From NCBI GenBank assembly GCA_963700185.1, contig CAVOWP010000031.1, positions 310,001 through 374,000 on the forward strand: 64,000 bases of DNA. Reading direction: 5' to 3'. The notes under the pieces were generated by a model, which made no database searches, had not been told where the DNA came from, and worked only from the letters and a program-made list of their open reading frames with translations. A program made the translations under genes and the position numbers. Below, in pieces: positions 29,078-37,976 of the stretch. How positions within the stretch are numbered: the stretch's first letter is position 1; each line of letters starts with the position of its first letter. This DNA is from AP-15 sp963700185. Lineage in GTDB: Bacteria; Pseudomonadota; Alphaproteobacteria; ATCC43930; CGMCC-115725.

Positions 29078-30280
29078 ATGCGTTCCAATCGCGGTGTTGT
29101 TTATCTTGGACCCGGCAAGGTCGATGTTCAAAACATTGACTTTCCCGCCTTCCGCAATCCGGCAGGAAAGGAGATCGAGCACGGGGTCATTTTAAAAGTC
29201 GTTGCGACCAATATTTGTGGTTCCGACCAGCACATGGTGCGCGGCCGGACCACCGCGCCGGCCGGCATGGTGCTGGGTCATGAGATCACCGGCGAGATCA
29301 TCGAGATTGGCCGCGACGTCGAATATCTCGGCATCGGGGATCTCGTCTCGGTTCCATTCAATGTGGCTTGCGGTCGTTGCCGCACCTGTCGCGAGGGCAA
29401 TACCGGCGTCTGCTTGAACGTCAACCCCGAGCGCGCCGGCGGTGCTTACGGTTATGTCGATATGGGCGGGTGGATCGGCGGTCAGGCCGAATACGTCATG
29501 GTGCCTTACGCCGACTTCAACTGTTTGAAATTCCCGGACAAGGCCCAGGCTCTCGAAAAGATCCGCGATCTGACTTGCCTGACCGACATCCTGCCGACCG
29601 GATTTCACGGTGCGGTCACCGCCAAGGTCGGCGTCGGATCGACCGTGTATGTCGCCGGAGCGGGGCCGGTCGGTCTGGCGGCGGCCGCCGCGGCGCGCAT
29701 TCTCGGCGCAGCGGTCGTGCTGATCGGCGACATGAACCGGGAGCGGCTCGCCCACGCCAAGAAAGTCGGGTTTGAGCCGATCGACCTCTCGGCGCACGAC
29801 CGCTTGGGCGAGCTCGTCGCCGAAGTGCTGGGGGTGCCTGAGGTCGACTGTGCGGTCGATTGCGTCGGCTTCGAAGCCAAGAGCCAGAGTTCCGATGGGC
29901 AGATTATCGAAGCCCCGGCGGTCGTGCTGAACGATCTGATGGAGATCACGCGACCCGCCGGTTCGATCGGAATTCCAGGCCTTTACGTGACCGACGATCC
30001 GGGCGCAAAGGAGAAGGCTGCGCGGCAGGGAATGCTGAGCCTTCGCTTCGGCCTAGGCTGGGCAAAGTCCCACAGCTTCCACACCGGGCAGACCCCGGTC
30101 TTGAAGTACAACCGGCAGCTCATGCAGGCGATCCTGTGGGATCGGCTTCCGATCGGCGAGATCGTCAACGTCAAGGTCATCTCCCTCGACCAAGCCCCTG
30201 AGGGCTATCGGAATTTCGATGCCGGCGTCCCGAACAAATTCGTCATCGACCCGCATGGGCTGGTGCCCATGACCCATTAG
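29078..30280 (+). CDS. fdhA: Zn-dependent, glutathione-independent formaldehyde dehydrogenase
   Basis: 400 residues, medium-chain dehydrogenase with tightly bound NAD, as in Pseudomonas putida FdhA. MRSNRGVVYLGPGKVDVQNI starts the protein; catalytic zinc ligands are in NICGSDQHMVRGR and GHEITGEI; the structural zinc Cys cluster is in CGRCRTCREGNTGVCL; the NAD fold is VYVAGAGPVGLAAAAAARIL. GGAGG precedes the ATG at 29078. Cytoplasmic oxidation of formaldehyde (or dismutation) to formate. Last core gene of the aldehyde cluster; the formate produced could feed a formate dehydrogenase. Confidence 0.92.
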   Translation: MRSNRGVVYLGPGKVDVQNIDFPAFRNPAGKEIEHGVILKVVATNICGSDQHMVRGRTTAPAGMVLGHEITGEIIEIGRDVEYLGIGDLVSVPFNVACGRCRTCREGNTGVCLNVNPERAGGAYGYVDMGGWIGGQAEYVMVPYADFNCLKFPDKAQALEKIRDLTCLTDILPTGFHGAVTAKVGVGSTVYVAGAGPVGLAAAAAARILGAAVVLIGDMNRERLAHAKKVGFEPIDLSAHDRLGELVAEVLGVPEVDCAVDCVGFEAKSQSSDGQIIEAPAVVLNDLMEITRPAGSIGIPGLYVTDDPGAKEKAARQGMLSLRFGLGWAKSHSFHTGQTPVLKYNRQLMQAILWDRLPIGEIVNVKVISLDQAPEGYRNFDAGVPNKFVIDPHGLVPMTH

Positions 30281-30323
30281 TGGCAAGAGCGAGACCGAAG
30301 ATACGGCCGCGGCGCCCTCATAG

Positions 30324-30401
30324 CGAGATTGCTTCGTCGCTCGGCTCCTCGCAATGACAGCCTTTTAACAGCGTCATTGCGAGCGAAGCGAAGCAATCTC
30401 G
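30324..30401. repeat. REP-like palindrome
   Basis: CGAGATTGCTTCG at 30324 and CGAAGCAATCTCG ending at 30401, with GCAATGAC and GTCATTGC nested inside: one large imperfect palindrome. This family is abundant in Bradyrhizobium-type genomes. It separates fdhA from the GlcG-like gene and may end the fdhA transcript. Confidence 0.75.
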
Positions 30402-30449
30402 GGCGCGCCTAGTGTCACCTTACCACTACCAAGATTGGAGAACGATGTC

Positions 30450-30851
30450 GTGATTACTCTCAGTGATGCGCGCCGCGTTATCGCCACCGCCGAAGCCAAG
30501 GCGCACGAAATCGGCCAGCCGATGAACATCGCCGTCGTCGATAGGGGCGGCAATCTCGTCAGCCATGTGCGAATGGACGGGGCATGGATCGGCAGCATCG
30601 ATATCTCGATCAACAAGGCGTTCACCGCGCGCGCGTTCGATATCGAGACGGCGCAGCTCGCCAAAAACAGCCAGCCGGGCCAGCAGTTCTTTGGCATTCA
30701 CGCATCCAACAACGGACGCGTGATGATCTTCGCCGGCGGCATTCCATTGCGGCGCGGTGGAACGATCATCGGCGGGATCGGGGTCAGCGGCGGGGATGGC
30801 AATCAAGACCAGACGGTCGCCTCTGCCGGCGCCGCGGTGTTCTCGAATTGA
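30450..30851 (+). CDS. GlcG/HbpS family haem-binding-type protein
   Basis: 133 residues from a GTG at 30450, chosen because GGAG lies 9 bases ahead. The family fold is visible in ITLSDARRVIATAEAKAHEI, GQPMNIAVVDRGGNLVSHVR, FGIHASNNGRVMIFAGGIPL and IIGGIGVSGGDGNQDQTVAS. HbpS-like proteins bind haem or cobalamin or act as sensors; GlcG members accompany oxidation operons. Here it follows the cytochrome/molybdoenzyme/formaldehyde dehydrogenase block and may be an accessory to it. Confidence 0.8.
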   Translation: MITLSDARRVIATAEAKAHEIGQPMNIAVVDRGGNLVSHVRMDGAWIGSIDISINKAFTARAFDIETAQLAKNSQPGQQFFGIHASNNGRVMIFAGGIPLRRGGTIIGGIGVSGGDGNQDQTVASAGAAVFSN

Positions 30852-30880
30852 GCACGCTCAGGGTGGAGGCAAGAACATGG

Positions 30881-31925
30881 GTAATTATGCACTTTACGTA
30901 CCATCGCGGAGGTCGTATATGAAACGCAACTGAGGATGGTTGCGATGGCCTTCAATCTCACCAACCCGATTTTCAACAACGAAGATGCCTCAAGGCTTCA
31001 CTTCGAGAAGCTCCGTTGGCCGGATGGGCCGATCTGTCCGCACTGCGGCGGCGTTGATGCCGCGACCGAGCTGCGCGGCAAGAGCACGCGCGCCGGCGTC
31101 TACAAATGCAAGCAATGCCGCAAGCCCTTCACCGCGACGATCGGGACGCTCTACGAGCGTAGCCATATCCCGCTGCACAAATGGCTTCTCGCAACACACT
31201 TGCTGTGCTCCAGCAAGAAAGGCATGTCCGCGCACCAACTTTGGCGCATGCTCGGCTTTGGTTCCTATCGTACCGCATGGTTCATGGCGCATCGGATCAG
31301 GGAAGGCATGCGGGAAGCGAAGCTACCCGGCAGCATGGGCGGTGAAGGCAAATTCATTGAAGCCGACGAAACCTATGTGGGTGGCAAGGCGCGGAACCGC
31401 GCGTTCAAAGAACCGCCACCAAAAGAAGCGGTCATTGCTTTAGTAGAGCGAGAAGGCCGAGTCCGCTCATTCCATCTCCGCACCGCGACCGTAACAGCCG
31501 ATACGGTCAAGCCGATCATTGCCGAAGCGCTTTCCGCCGCCTCTCACTTCCGCGCAGACGAAAGCGGTATTTACTGGAAAATCGGCGAGACGTTCAAAAC
31601 TCACCGCACCGTCAATCATGGCGCCAGTGAATACGTGCGCGGCGACGCACACACGAACACCGTTGAAGGCTTCTTCTCAATTCTGAAGCGCGGGATCTAC
31701 GGCGTCTATCACCATGTGAGCCAAGAGCACCTGAAGCGGTATTTGTGCGAATTCGACTTCCGCTACAACTACCGCACCGCGCTTGGCTTTGACGACACGA
31801 CCCGCGCCGAACTGGCGATCAAGGGCATTGCCGGCAAGCGGTTGACCTATCGACAACCTCACGGCCCCACAAACTGGCCCGCGAGCGCCTGAGCCGCTCT
31901 GTCCGGCGTGATTCTGTGCATCAAA
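30881..31925 (+). mobile_element. IS1595-family insertion sequence (ends approximate)
   Basis: The transposase gene is flanked by sequences sharing a loose inverted core, ATGCAC at 30887-30892 and GTGCAT at 31916-31921. True terminal repeats and the 8-bp duplication expected for IS1595 could not be fixed by eye, so the limits are estimates. Confidence 0.5.
30945..31892 (+). CDS. IS1595-family transposase
   Basis: 315 residues, intact. The N-terminal zinc ribbon (CPHCGGVDAAT, YKCKQCRKPFTATIGT) is typical of IS1595/IS1016. The DDE-type core follows: FIEADETYVGGKARNRA holds the first Asp, HFRADESGIYWKIGETF the second, and EGFFSILKRGIYGVYHHVS the last acidic residue. An ATG at 30936 is an alternative start. 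No frameshift, in contrast to many neighbouring genes, suggesting a recent arrival. Confidence 0.9.
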   Translation: MAFNLTNPIFNNEDASRLHFEKLRWPDGPICPHCGGVDAATELRGKSTRAGVYKCKQCRKPFTATIGTLYERSHIPLHKWLLATHLLCSSKKGMSAHQLWRMLGFGSYRTAWFMAHRIREGMREAKLPGSMGGEGKFIEADETYVGGKARNRAFKEPPPKEAVIALVEREGRVRSFHLRTATVTADTVKPIIAEALSAASHFRADESGIYWKIGETFKTHRTVNHGASEYVRGDAHTNTVEGFFSILKRGIYGVYHHVSQEHLKRYLCEFDFRYNYRTALGFDDTTRAELAIKGIAGKRLTYRQPHGPTNWPASA

Positions 31926-32084
31926 GATCTTAATAAGCCTCCTCCGGAGACCGAAGAATTGAAGGCGGCGCTCAAGCGAGTTGGCATCGAATCAAAGATG
32001 CGGCCTTTTCCTAATCGCGGATTTGCACGTCCCGAGGTCGAGCAAAAACAGCTGGTTATCTGGATCGCTCCAGCTCCACTTTAA
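31908..32084 (+). pseudogene. Short frame at the IS right edge, probable gene remnant
   Basis: A 58-codon frame from a GTG: KDLNKPPPETEELKAALKRV, then GIESKMRPFPNRGFARPEV and LVIWIAPAPL. Composition and codon use look coding, but it has no ribosome site and begins within the presumed IS end, so it is probably the tail of a gene cut by the IS. No domain recognised. Confidence 0.35.
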
Positions 32085-32299
32085 TTCCGCGTCTTCCCCT
32101 TATGAACGCGCCCCTTCGATGCGGGCCGCTCTTTCGCCTTTCCGGTAGGCGCTGAACGCGGCTTCGGTGGCGTGTTGATCATCTGACGAATCACCTGATC
32201 TCGGCGCCGCGCCGTCTCTTCCTCGCTGTAGTGATCGTCGGGAGTTTCAGGTTTCGTTCCTGCTCGTTGGTGGTCTATATTCCGCGGTTGCGAAGCCAT
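32081..32299 (-). CDS. Small basic protein of unknown function
   Basis: 72 residues, very rich in Lys/Arg toward the C-terminus (KPRSAPTGKAKERPASKGRV), with an acidic N-terminal part (PETPDDHYSEEETARRRDQV, IRQMINTPPKP). The style is common among alphaproteobacterial orphan proteins near mobile DNA. Its start codon shares CATG with the divergent gene at 32298, leaving no space for separate promoters. Confidence 0.45.
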   Translation of the reverse strand: MASQPRNIDHQRAGTKPETPDDHYSEEETARRRDQVIRQMINTPPKPRSAPTGKAKERPASKGRVHKGKTRN

Positions 32300-32699
32300 G
32301 GATATAGACTACCTCCGGGCGCTCTTGTCGGGTGAACGACAAGAGCCAGTCGTTATCGGCCACATCTACGACCCCGCGCTTGTACGCGTGATCCGGGCCG
32401 CGAGAACGCATGCTGTTGTGCTATCCAGAGATAACATTGTCAAGCAAGAGCGGACGCACCCCGACATATGTTTCGAGCAGTACCGCCTTCTTCCGTATGT
32501 CTTACGCTATGAGATGGTTGTCCAAGAATGGGCCGAACAATTGATATTCTGCTGGCACGATCACGATGGGCGATCCTATCGCCTCATGATCAAGGGAACG
32601 ATTCGCGGTGAGATTTTCGCCGAGAGCTTCCACCGGCTCCAGAAACATCAGATCAAGGCTATTCTTGCCCGCGCCGATATCCTGCGAAACCATGGCTGA
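32298..32699 (+). CDS. Conserved hypothetical protein
   Basis: 133 residues: MDIDYLRALLSGERQEPVVI, AARTHAVVLSRDNIVKQERT, EQLIFCWHDHDGRSYRLMIK, ending ARADILRNHG. No transmembrane or signal segment and no domain I can name. It lies in the accessory stretch after the IS1595 element and is divergent from the small basic protein, an arrangement that would suit a two-gene module. Confidence 0.5.
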   Translation: MDIDYLRALLSGERQEPVVIGHIYDPALVRVIRAARTHAVVLSRDNIVKQERTHPDICFEQYRLLPYVLRYEMVVQEWAEQLIFCWHDHDGRSYRLMIKGTIRGEIFAESFHRLQKHQIKAILARADILRNHG

Positions 32700-32966
32700 A
32701 ACGCGTCAGAGGCGATCCCCTGGGCCGGGAGATCGCCTCTGGCTACGATCGTGGTATGGGGCCTGCAGTATTAACCCCACATAGCGCTCCCGCAAAAACC
32801 AGTGTCAGCGTTGGGGGGAAACGAAACAAACACGACACTCTGAAAACCCGATATGCGGTGCTACGGCATGCAGAATCTCACCGTGTCCCCACGATCGCGC
32901 TTTGCACGTAATCCACCCCTTGTGTGTAGTCAACCTTGCTCGCCGGCCTGTCGACTTATTTCTAGG

Positions 32967-34130
32967 TTAACGCCACTCGAACAGCTCCCAGCTGAGCTGA
33001 AGCTCTACGCTCCAGGTCTTCGGGTTGGCATAAAATGTCGTGCCGTTGCGGCCCAGACTTAGGCTGTCCAATTCACGGTCGACGCGGCCCAATGTGCCGT
33101 TCGCAGATAATTTTGGCAGATAGTCGGCGCGTGCCCGTTCGAGTTCTGCTTCGCGCGCCTTCACTTCCGCGAATCTGGCAGCGAGGTCCGGGCGGCTGGA
33201 AACGGCCTGCTGCAGCAGTGAATCCACGGATGCCGGCAGTCCCTCGGGCAGTGGCAGGGACGAGAGTGATGCAACCTGCGGCAGGGAAACAGGAGAAATC
33301 CCGATCGCCTGCGCCAGCTGTGCCTCGGCGGCGTGCACGTCGCGGCGTGCACTGGCGATGTCGAATTGCTGTTGCAATACCACTTGATGCGCGAGTAGCG
33401 CATCGGTAGCCGAGGCGACGCCGCTGCGGCTGCGGATGTCAGTCGCCTGTTCCACCGCGGTCGCAGCCTTCAGCGCCGTCTCTCGTGCCGTAACCCGGGC
33501 GCGGCCCGAATCGAGCGCAAAATACGCTTTCTGCACAGCGAATATCACGCTCTGCTGCTTGCGGTTAAACTGCAGATTGGCGGCGAGCAGGGTCTGTGCC
33601 GCGCTGTCGAGATCCGCGGTCCGTCGACCGAAGTCGAGCAACAGCCAATCCAGCCGCAGCAACGGCTCCAGCACACCCGTGCGAACCACAAAGGGTCCCG
33701 CCCTGTCGTAACCCGGCAGAAAGGCATAGCTGGCCATGCCAATGGCAGCGAGCGTCGGCAGATAGGCGCCTTCGGCAATCCCGAGCCTGGCCGCGGAGGC
33801 GCGTGTCGCTTCCCATGCCGCACGCGTCTCGGGGTTTGTCTGCTGGGCAAGATCGATCAGGTTCGGTAGGTCGTAGACTCGCCCAGGCTGAATTGTCGCG
33901 GGAGACGGAGGCGACCGAGCGGAAAATGCATCCAGCGTGGCCTTCCCGCCCGGAATGCGCGTCGCCTCCTCCGGCGCCCATGATTTTGTCGCGGTCGGCG
34001 GCGCGAGCGTATTTGGATCGATTGCCAGTTTCGGCTGGATCGGTCCACAAGCCGCCAACAGGCAGGCCCAACCGGCCGATGAGCGCTTCGGTGATCCTAT
34101 GCGGGACAGTTTGGGCGGACGCAGGGCCAT
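32967..34130 (-). pseudogene. TolC-like outer-membrane efflux lipoprotein, C-terminally truncated
   Basis: 387 residues. A lipobox-like LLAAC near residue 28 suggests outer-membrane lipidation, as in NodT/OprM-type channels. The body has the long coiled-coil pattern of the family: VYDLPNLIDLAQQTNPETRA, PTLAAIGMASYAFLPGY, LDWLLLDFGRRTADLDSAAQ, AVQKAYFALDSGRARVTARE, AEAQLAQAIGI. It ends at LQLSWELFEWR, where the second repeat should have another 80-100 residues, so the last beta strands and helices are missing. No pump or adaptor genes are adjacent. Confidence 0.7.
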
Positions 34131-34419
34131 TAGACAGTTTGCCGATTGGTCGCCGGCTGATCCGAGACCGGGCGTCCGGAAATGACGCCACCAGCGGTGA
34201 GCTGTCCTTCTCGGCGGAGTTCTAGCCAGGGCAGTATCTAACCTCGCGTAAGCCGAATATTACCCGGCTCGGGTTTACATGGGCATTATATTTTTCACAA
34301 GCGCTTCGGGCCTGGATCTCGGGGCCGGGACCGTCTACCAGGCTGCAAGTCTTTTTCAGGCGCGTTCCTGTCGTGACAAGAGAAGATCTTATCCGGCAGG
34401 CAGACCCAATCACATGTGT

Positions 34420-34457
34420 TTTACTGAATTTACTGTTCTTTACCGGGTTTCACTCGG
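34420..34457 (+). promoter_or_regulatory. 10-bp-periodic repeat motif, site 5 (aldo/keto reductase)
   Basis: Four units: TTTACTGAA (34420), TTTACTGTTC (34429), TTTACCGGGT (34439), TTCACTCGG (34449). Spacing 9, 10, 10. The last unit ends about 153 bases before the start at 34610. Confidence 0.6.
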
Positions 34458-34609
34458 TTGGAGCGTCATCTGAACTAAATGTTTTAAGCCGCTGGCATTG
34501 ATGTGGCCGAAGGGTTTCTACGACCTGCGAAGAGCATAAGAGTAATGCCTCGGTCAATTTGTGAGGCGCAGTGGGCAAAGCAGCGCGGTACCAGTCAATG
34601 GGTGACGAA

Positions 34610-35642
34610 ATGGCTCGGGAATTCGATACCAAATTTGCGGAAGTCGCGGGCACATCGCTGACCGTTTCGCGTGTCGGCCTCGGCACTTGGGCGATTGGCG
34701 GCTGGATGTGGGGCGGGACGGACGAAGACGAGTTCGGTCAATACGATCCACGCCGCCGTCGAACGCGGGATCAACCTGATCGATACGGCGCCCGCCTATG
34801 GGTTTGGCCGCTCAGAAGAAATCGTCGGCCGCGCCATTGCCAACCACAGCCTGCGTTCACGCGTGGTCATCGCCACCAAAACCGGGCTCGAGTGGAAGGA
34901 TGGGAAGGTCTTCCGGAATGCCAGCCGTGACCGCATCCTGCGCGAGGCGGCCGACTCGCTGCGGCGGCTGCACACCGATTACATCGATATCTATCAGGTC
35001 CATTGGCCCGACCTGCTGGTGCCGATCGAAGAGACGGCCGAAGCGATGCAGACGCTGTTCGATCAGGGCAAGATCCGCGCCATTGGCGTGAGCAATTTCT
35101 CGGTTGCCCAGATCGAACGCTTTCGCCGCGTCGCCAAACTGCACGTCGTGCAGCCGCCCTATAATCTGTTCGAGCGCGAGATCGAGGACGAGCTTTTGCC
35201 TCATTGCCGGAAGTCGGCTCTGGCGACGTTGACCTATGGCGCGCTGTGCCGCGGCCTCCTGTCCGGCAAGTTGCACCAAGACGTGCACTTTGACGGCGAC
35301 GATCTTCGGTTAACCGACCCAAAATTCCAGCCGCCTCGCTACACGCAATACCTCGCTGCAGTTCGCCGTCTCGATCAGTTCGCCCGACAGCACTACGGCA
35401 AGCGTGTCATCCATTTGGCTGTGCGCTGGCTCCTCGATCAGGGCGCGACGGCGGCACTCTGGGGAGCGCGTCATCCCGGTCAGCTGCAGCCGATCGACGA
35501 GGTATTCGGATGGTCGCTCGATGCCGCCGCAAAGACCGAGATCGATCGCATCCTGCGAGAGTCGATCACCGATCCGGTGGGCCCCGAGTTCATGACGCCG
35601 CCCTCGCGTTCCAACGCCCGGATCTTGGAAGCGGCACAGTAA
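34610..35642 (+). pseudogene. Aldo/keto reductase, frameshifted
   Basis: NADPH-dependent carbonyl reductase fold. The start MAREFDTKFAEVAGTSLTVS and RVGLGTWAIGGWMWGG is followed by one extra T near 34733; the frame resumes SVNTIHAAVERGINLIDTAP with the catalytic Asp, AYGFGRSEEIVGRAI with the catalytic Tyr, VVIATKTGLEW with the Lys, and YQVHWPD with the His. The cofactor end is AALWGARHPGQLQPIDEVFG. Repaired length about 343. Closest to the YghZ/AKR11-type group. Starts at 34571 or 34598 are possible. A four-unit repeat motif lies upstream. Confidence 0.83.
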
Positions 35643-35678
35643 CGTGCTGGCGTCGGGCCCGACTCCAATCAGGAGACA

Positions 35679-36263
35679 ATGATGGCAGCCAAGAAGATTC
35701 TCTTTCTCGTCGGCGATTTCGCGGAAGACTATGAGGTGATGGTCCCGTTTCAGTCGCTGACAATGGTCGGGCACATCGTGCATGCCGTGTGTCCGGGGAA
35801 AAAGGCAGGTGAAAAAATCAAGACCGCGATCCACGATTTCGAAGGCGACCAGACCTATACTGAGAAACCGGGACACAATTTTGCACTGAATGGCAATTTC
35901 GCCGAGATCGAGACCGAAGACTACGACGCCTTGATGATCGCCGGGGGACGCGCGCCGGAATATCTGCGGCTCAATAACCGCCTGATCGAGATTGTTCGAG
36001 CCTTCGCCGCGGATCACAGGCCCATCGCAGCGATATGCCATGCGGCGCAAATCCTCGCCGCGGCCGACGTCATCCGCGGCCGACGGGTTTCGGGCTACGC
36101 CGCCTGTGCGCCGGAAGTGCGATTGGCGGGCGGGGAATATGTCGACACCCCGCCCGACGGCGCGATACGGGACGGCAATCTGGTATCTGGTTTCGCCTGG
36201 CCGGCGCATCCACAATTCCTGTCGTTATTCCTGGAAGTCCTGGGCACACGCATTTCCCTCTAG
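35679..36263 (+). CDS. DJ-1/PfpI family protein
   Basis: 194 residues with the flavodoxin-like DJ-1/PfpI fold: KKILFLVGDFAEDYEVMVPF holds the conserved Glu, YDALMIAGGRAPEYLRLN the glycine turn, and RPIAAICHAAQILAAADVI the nucleophile elbow Cys-His. Family members are deglycase/protease-like stress proteins. AGGAGAC precedes the ATG at 35679. It follows the aldo/keto reductase by 36 bases and is followed by a cupin; all may form one transcript for carbonyl stress. Confidence 0.88.
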   Translation: MMAAKKILFLVGDFAEDYEVMVPFQSLTMVGHIVHAVCPGKKAGEKIKTAIHDFEGDQTYTEKPGHNFALNGNFAEIETEDYDALMIAGGRAPEYLRLNNRLIEIVRAFAADHRPIAAICHAAQILAAADVIRGRRVSGYAACAPEVRLAGGEYVDTPPDGAIRDGNLVSGFAWPAHPQFLSLFLEVLGTRISL

Positions 36264-36282
36264 CTCTTGGGTGCATTGAAAG

Positions 36283-36819
36283 ATGACGGGTCGAATTGCC
36301 TCGGAAGACACTCTGCTATTGCCCGGCCGGCGCCAGCTGCTGCTCGCCTCGTTCCTTGCCGCGCTGCCGCTCGGATTGTCGGCCCGGCGAGCGGAAGCGA
36401 TCAACCCTGCCGAAACACAGGTAACTCTGCCTGACCAGATCAAATGGACGGCGTGGACCGCCGGGCCGCCGCATAGCGCCGAAATGGCGATGCAGTTCGG
36501 CGGGCTGGACGAGCCGGGGGAGTACGTCGTGTTGATGAAATGGTACCCCGGCTATATGAGCGCGCCGCACAGCTACGCCACCGACCGCTTGTGCCTGGTG
36601 CTGTCCGGCACATGGTGGGTGAACAGCGGCACGAACTTCGACCCGAATGCTACGGTCCCGGTGCCGGCCGGCGGCTTTGTCAGGCGCGTCGCGCACACGC
36701 CGCATTACGACGGCGTCAGGAAAGGCGCGAAGGAACCGGTGGTGATTGGAATTTTTGGCATTGCGCCAGTCGATTTGAAAATGGTCGACCCGGGCAAGCC
36801 GGCGTGGCGGTTGGCATAG
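36283..36819 (+). CDS. Exported cupin-domain protein
   Basis: 178 residues. The N-terminal signal is Tat-like or Sec (LLLPGRRQLLLASFLAALPL, cleavage near AEA). The single cupin domain includes YMSAPHSYATDRLCLVLSGT with the metal-ligand His and a second motif PAGGFVRRVAHTPHYDG. Probably periplasmic; enzymatic role unknown. Directly downstream of the DJ-1 gene. Confidence 0.75.
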   Translation: MTGRIASEDTLLLPGRRQLLLASFLAALPLGLSARRAEAINPAETQVTLPDQIKWTAWTAGPPHSAEMAMQFGGLDEPGEYVVLMKWYPGYMSAPHSYATDRLCLVLSGTWWVNSGTNFDPNATVPVPAGGFVRRVAHTPHYDGVRKGAKEPVVIGIFGIAPVDLKMVDPGKPAWRLA

Positions 36820-36935
36820 ACTTTCCAAGCACCGGTTTGCGATTGGAGAATGATGGTGATGTTCTGCATTCTGGCCGCCCACCATCCGGCGCGGCCGGCC
36901 CGCACGGGATGAAACCGTGTGCGGGCCGCTGTCTC

Positions 36936-37010
36936 TGCGAAGCCGGGATCCATTTACCCGCTGCTCGTGCCGCCGAGCGATGGACCCCGGCTTCCGCCGG
37001 GGAAGCGTTC
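36936..37010. repeat. Palindromic intergenic repeat
   Basis: GCGAAGCCGGGATCCAT and, about 30 bases on, ATGGACCCCGGCTTCCGC pair imperfectly. This is the alphaproteobacterial repeat related to the ones at 12571 and 54546. Confidence 0.5.
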
Positions 37011-37091
37011 GACCCTTGTCTCCCGTCACGAACCACCTTGCGCGGGTGTGTTGCGCAGCTGGTTCCCAAGTAAACGATAGGAGTTTGCTAA

Positions 37092-37649
37092 ATGACTCGA
37101 ATTTCGACGCTTGGTTTCGCCTTCGCGCTGCTGGCCTTAGCAGCCGGTGCTGCTAAAGCCGACAAGCAGCCGAAGAATGCATCGGCCTGGAGTCCGGTCG
37201 ACTACAATTTCGTCGCCCAGGCCAATCTGGGCGCCCCCTTCCAGATCGCGTCCGGCCGGATTGCTGAAGAGAAGGCCAGTACCGCCAACATGCGCGACTA
37301 CGCGCACCTCATGGTGGCGAGCCATATACCAGTGGTCGATGCCCTCGCCGCAATCCTGCGGCGCGAGCGGGTTACCGCACCGCCCAACACATTGTTGCAG
37401 GGTGCTTACGATGCGATGATCGCTTCGCTCAAGGCCGACAGAGCCGCGACCTTCGACCGCGACTACGTGGCGGGCCAGGTCCATTATCAGAAAGGCAACG
37501 CCGCACTTTTCCAATACGAGATCCAGAGTGGCACCGACCCAGAACTCAAGGAATTTGCACAACGTACCCTCCCCAAGATCGAGGATCACCTGCAGCGGGC
37601 CCTAAAATTGGCCAAGAGCGCCGAGATCGCCAGGGCCTCCTCACAATAG
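37092..37649 (+). CDS. DUF4142 periplasmic protein
   Basis: 185 residues: signal peptide (LGFAFALLALAAGAAKA) then a four-helix ferritin-like DUF4142 domain, recognisable from FVAQANLGAPFQIASGRIAE, MRDYAHLMVASHIPVVDAL, DRDYVAGQVHYQKGNAALFQ and LKEFAQRTLPKIEDHLQRAL. The family is abundant in Hyphomicrobiales, often stress-induced, of unknown biochemical role. GGAGTTTGCTAA lies before the start. Monocistronic in appearance. Confidence 0.85.
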   Translation: MTRISTLGFAFALLALAAGAAKADKQPKNASAWSPVDYNFVAQANLGAPFQIASGRIAEEKASTANMRDYAHLMVASHIPVVDALAAILRRERVTAPPNTLLQGAYDAMIASLKADRAATFDRDYVAGQVHYQKGNAALFQYEIQSGTDPELKEFAQRTLPKIEDHLQRALKLAKSAEIARASSQ

Positions 37650-37880
37650 GCGCTGGTATCACCCAAGATTGAGACAGTCGTTCTCCTTGGGCAGAGCGCG
37701 GAGGCGCAACACTTGGAGAAGAAGGGGCTGAGCCTCGAAGCGGCTCGCAAATGGTGGCTGCAGCCGAAGCAGGAGTTGCCGCCCTTAGCCAATGAGCGAA
37801 AGCGCACTCCTCGAAATAGCCGTCGACCCAGAACGGGTTGATGGCGTCGCGTCAGAACGCAACGGCGAAAGCTGACGCGC
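37650..37880. other. Intergenic, possible short coding remnant
   Basis: A plus-strand frame without start, LVSPKIETVVLLGQSAEAQH through EAARKWWLQPKQELPPL, runs to a stop at about 37842. It looks coding-like but is too short to assign. No terminator was seen. Confidence 0.25.
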
Positions 37881-37909
37881 TTTACGGATCTTTACTTCAT
37901 TTCACTCGG
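37881..37909 (+). promoter_or_regulatory. 10-bp-periodic repeat motif, site 6 (pyruvate-oxidase-like gene)
   Basis: TTTACGGATC, TTTACTTCAT, TTCACTCGG at 37881, 37891 and 37901: three exact 10-bp steps, ending 67 bases before the start at 37977. Confidence 0.65.
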
Positions 37910-37976
37910 GTCGGGTCACCGCAGCCTTTATTCTGCTGGCAATAGCCCCGCGGCAATCCGAGAAGGAACCAAGAGG

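Noticed and set aside
34259..34278. A further copy of the 10-bp repeat (ATTACCCGG and TTTACATGGG)
   Set aside because: The two units are 15 bp apart rather than 10 and point away from the nearest gene start, so it was left out of the motif set.
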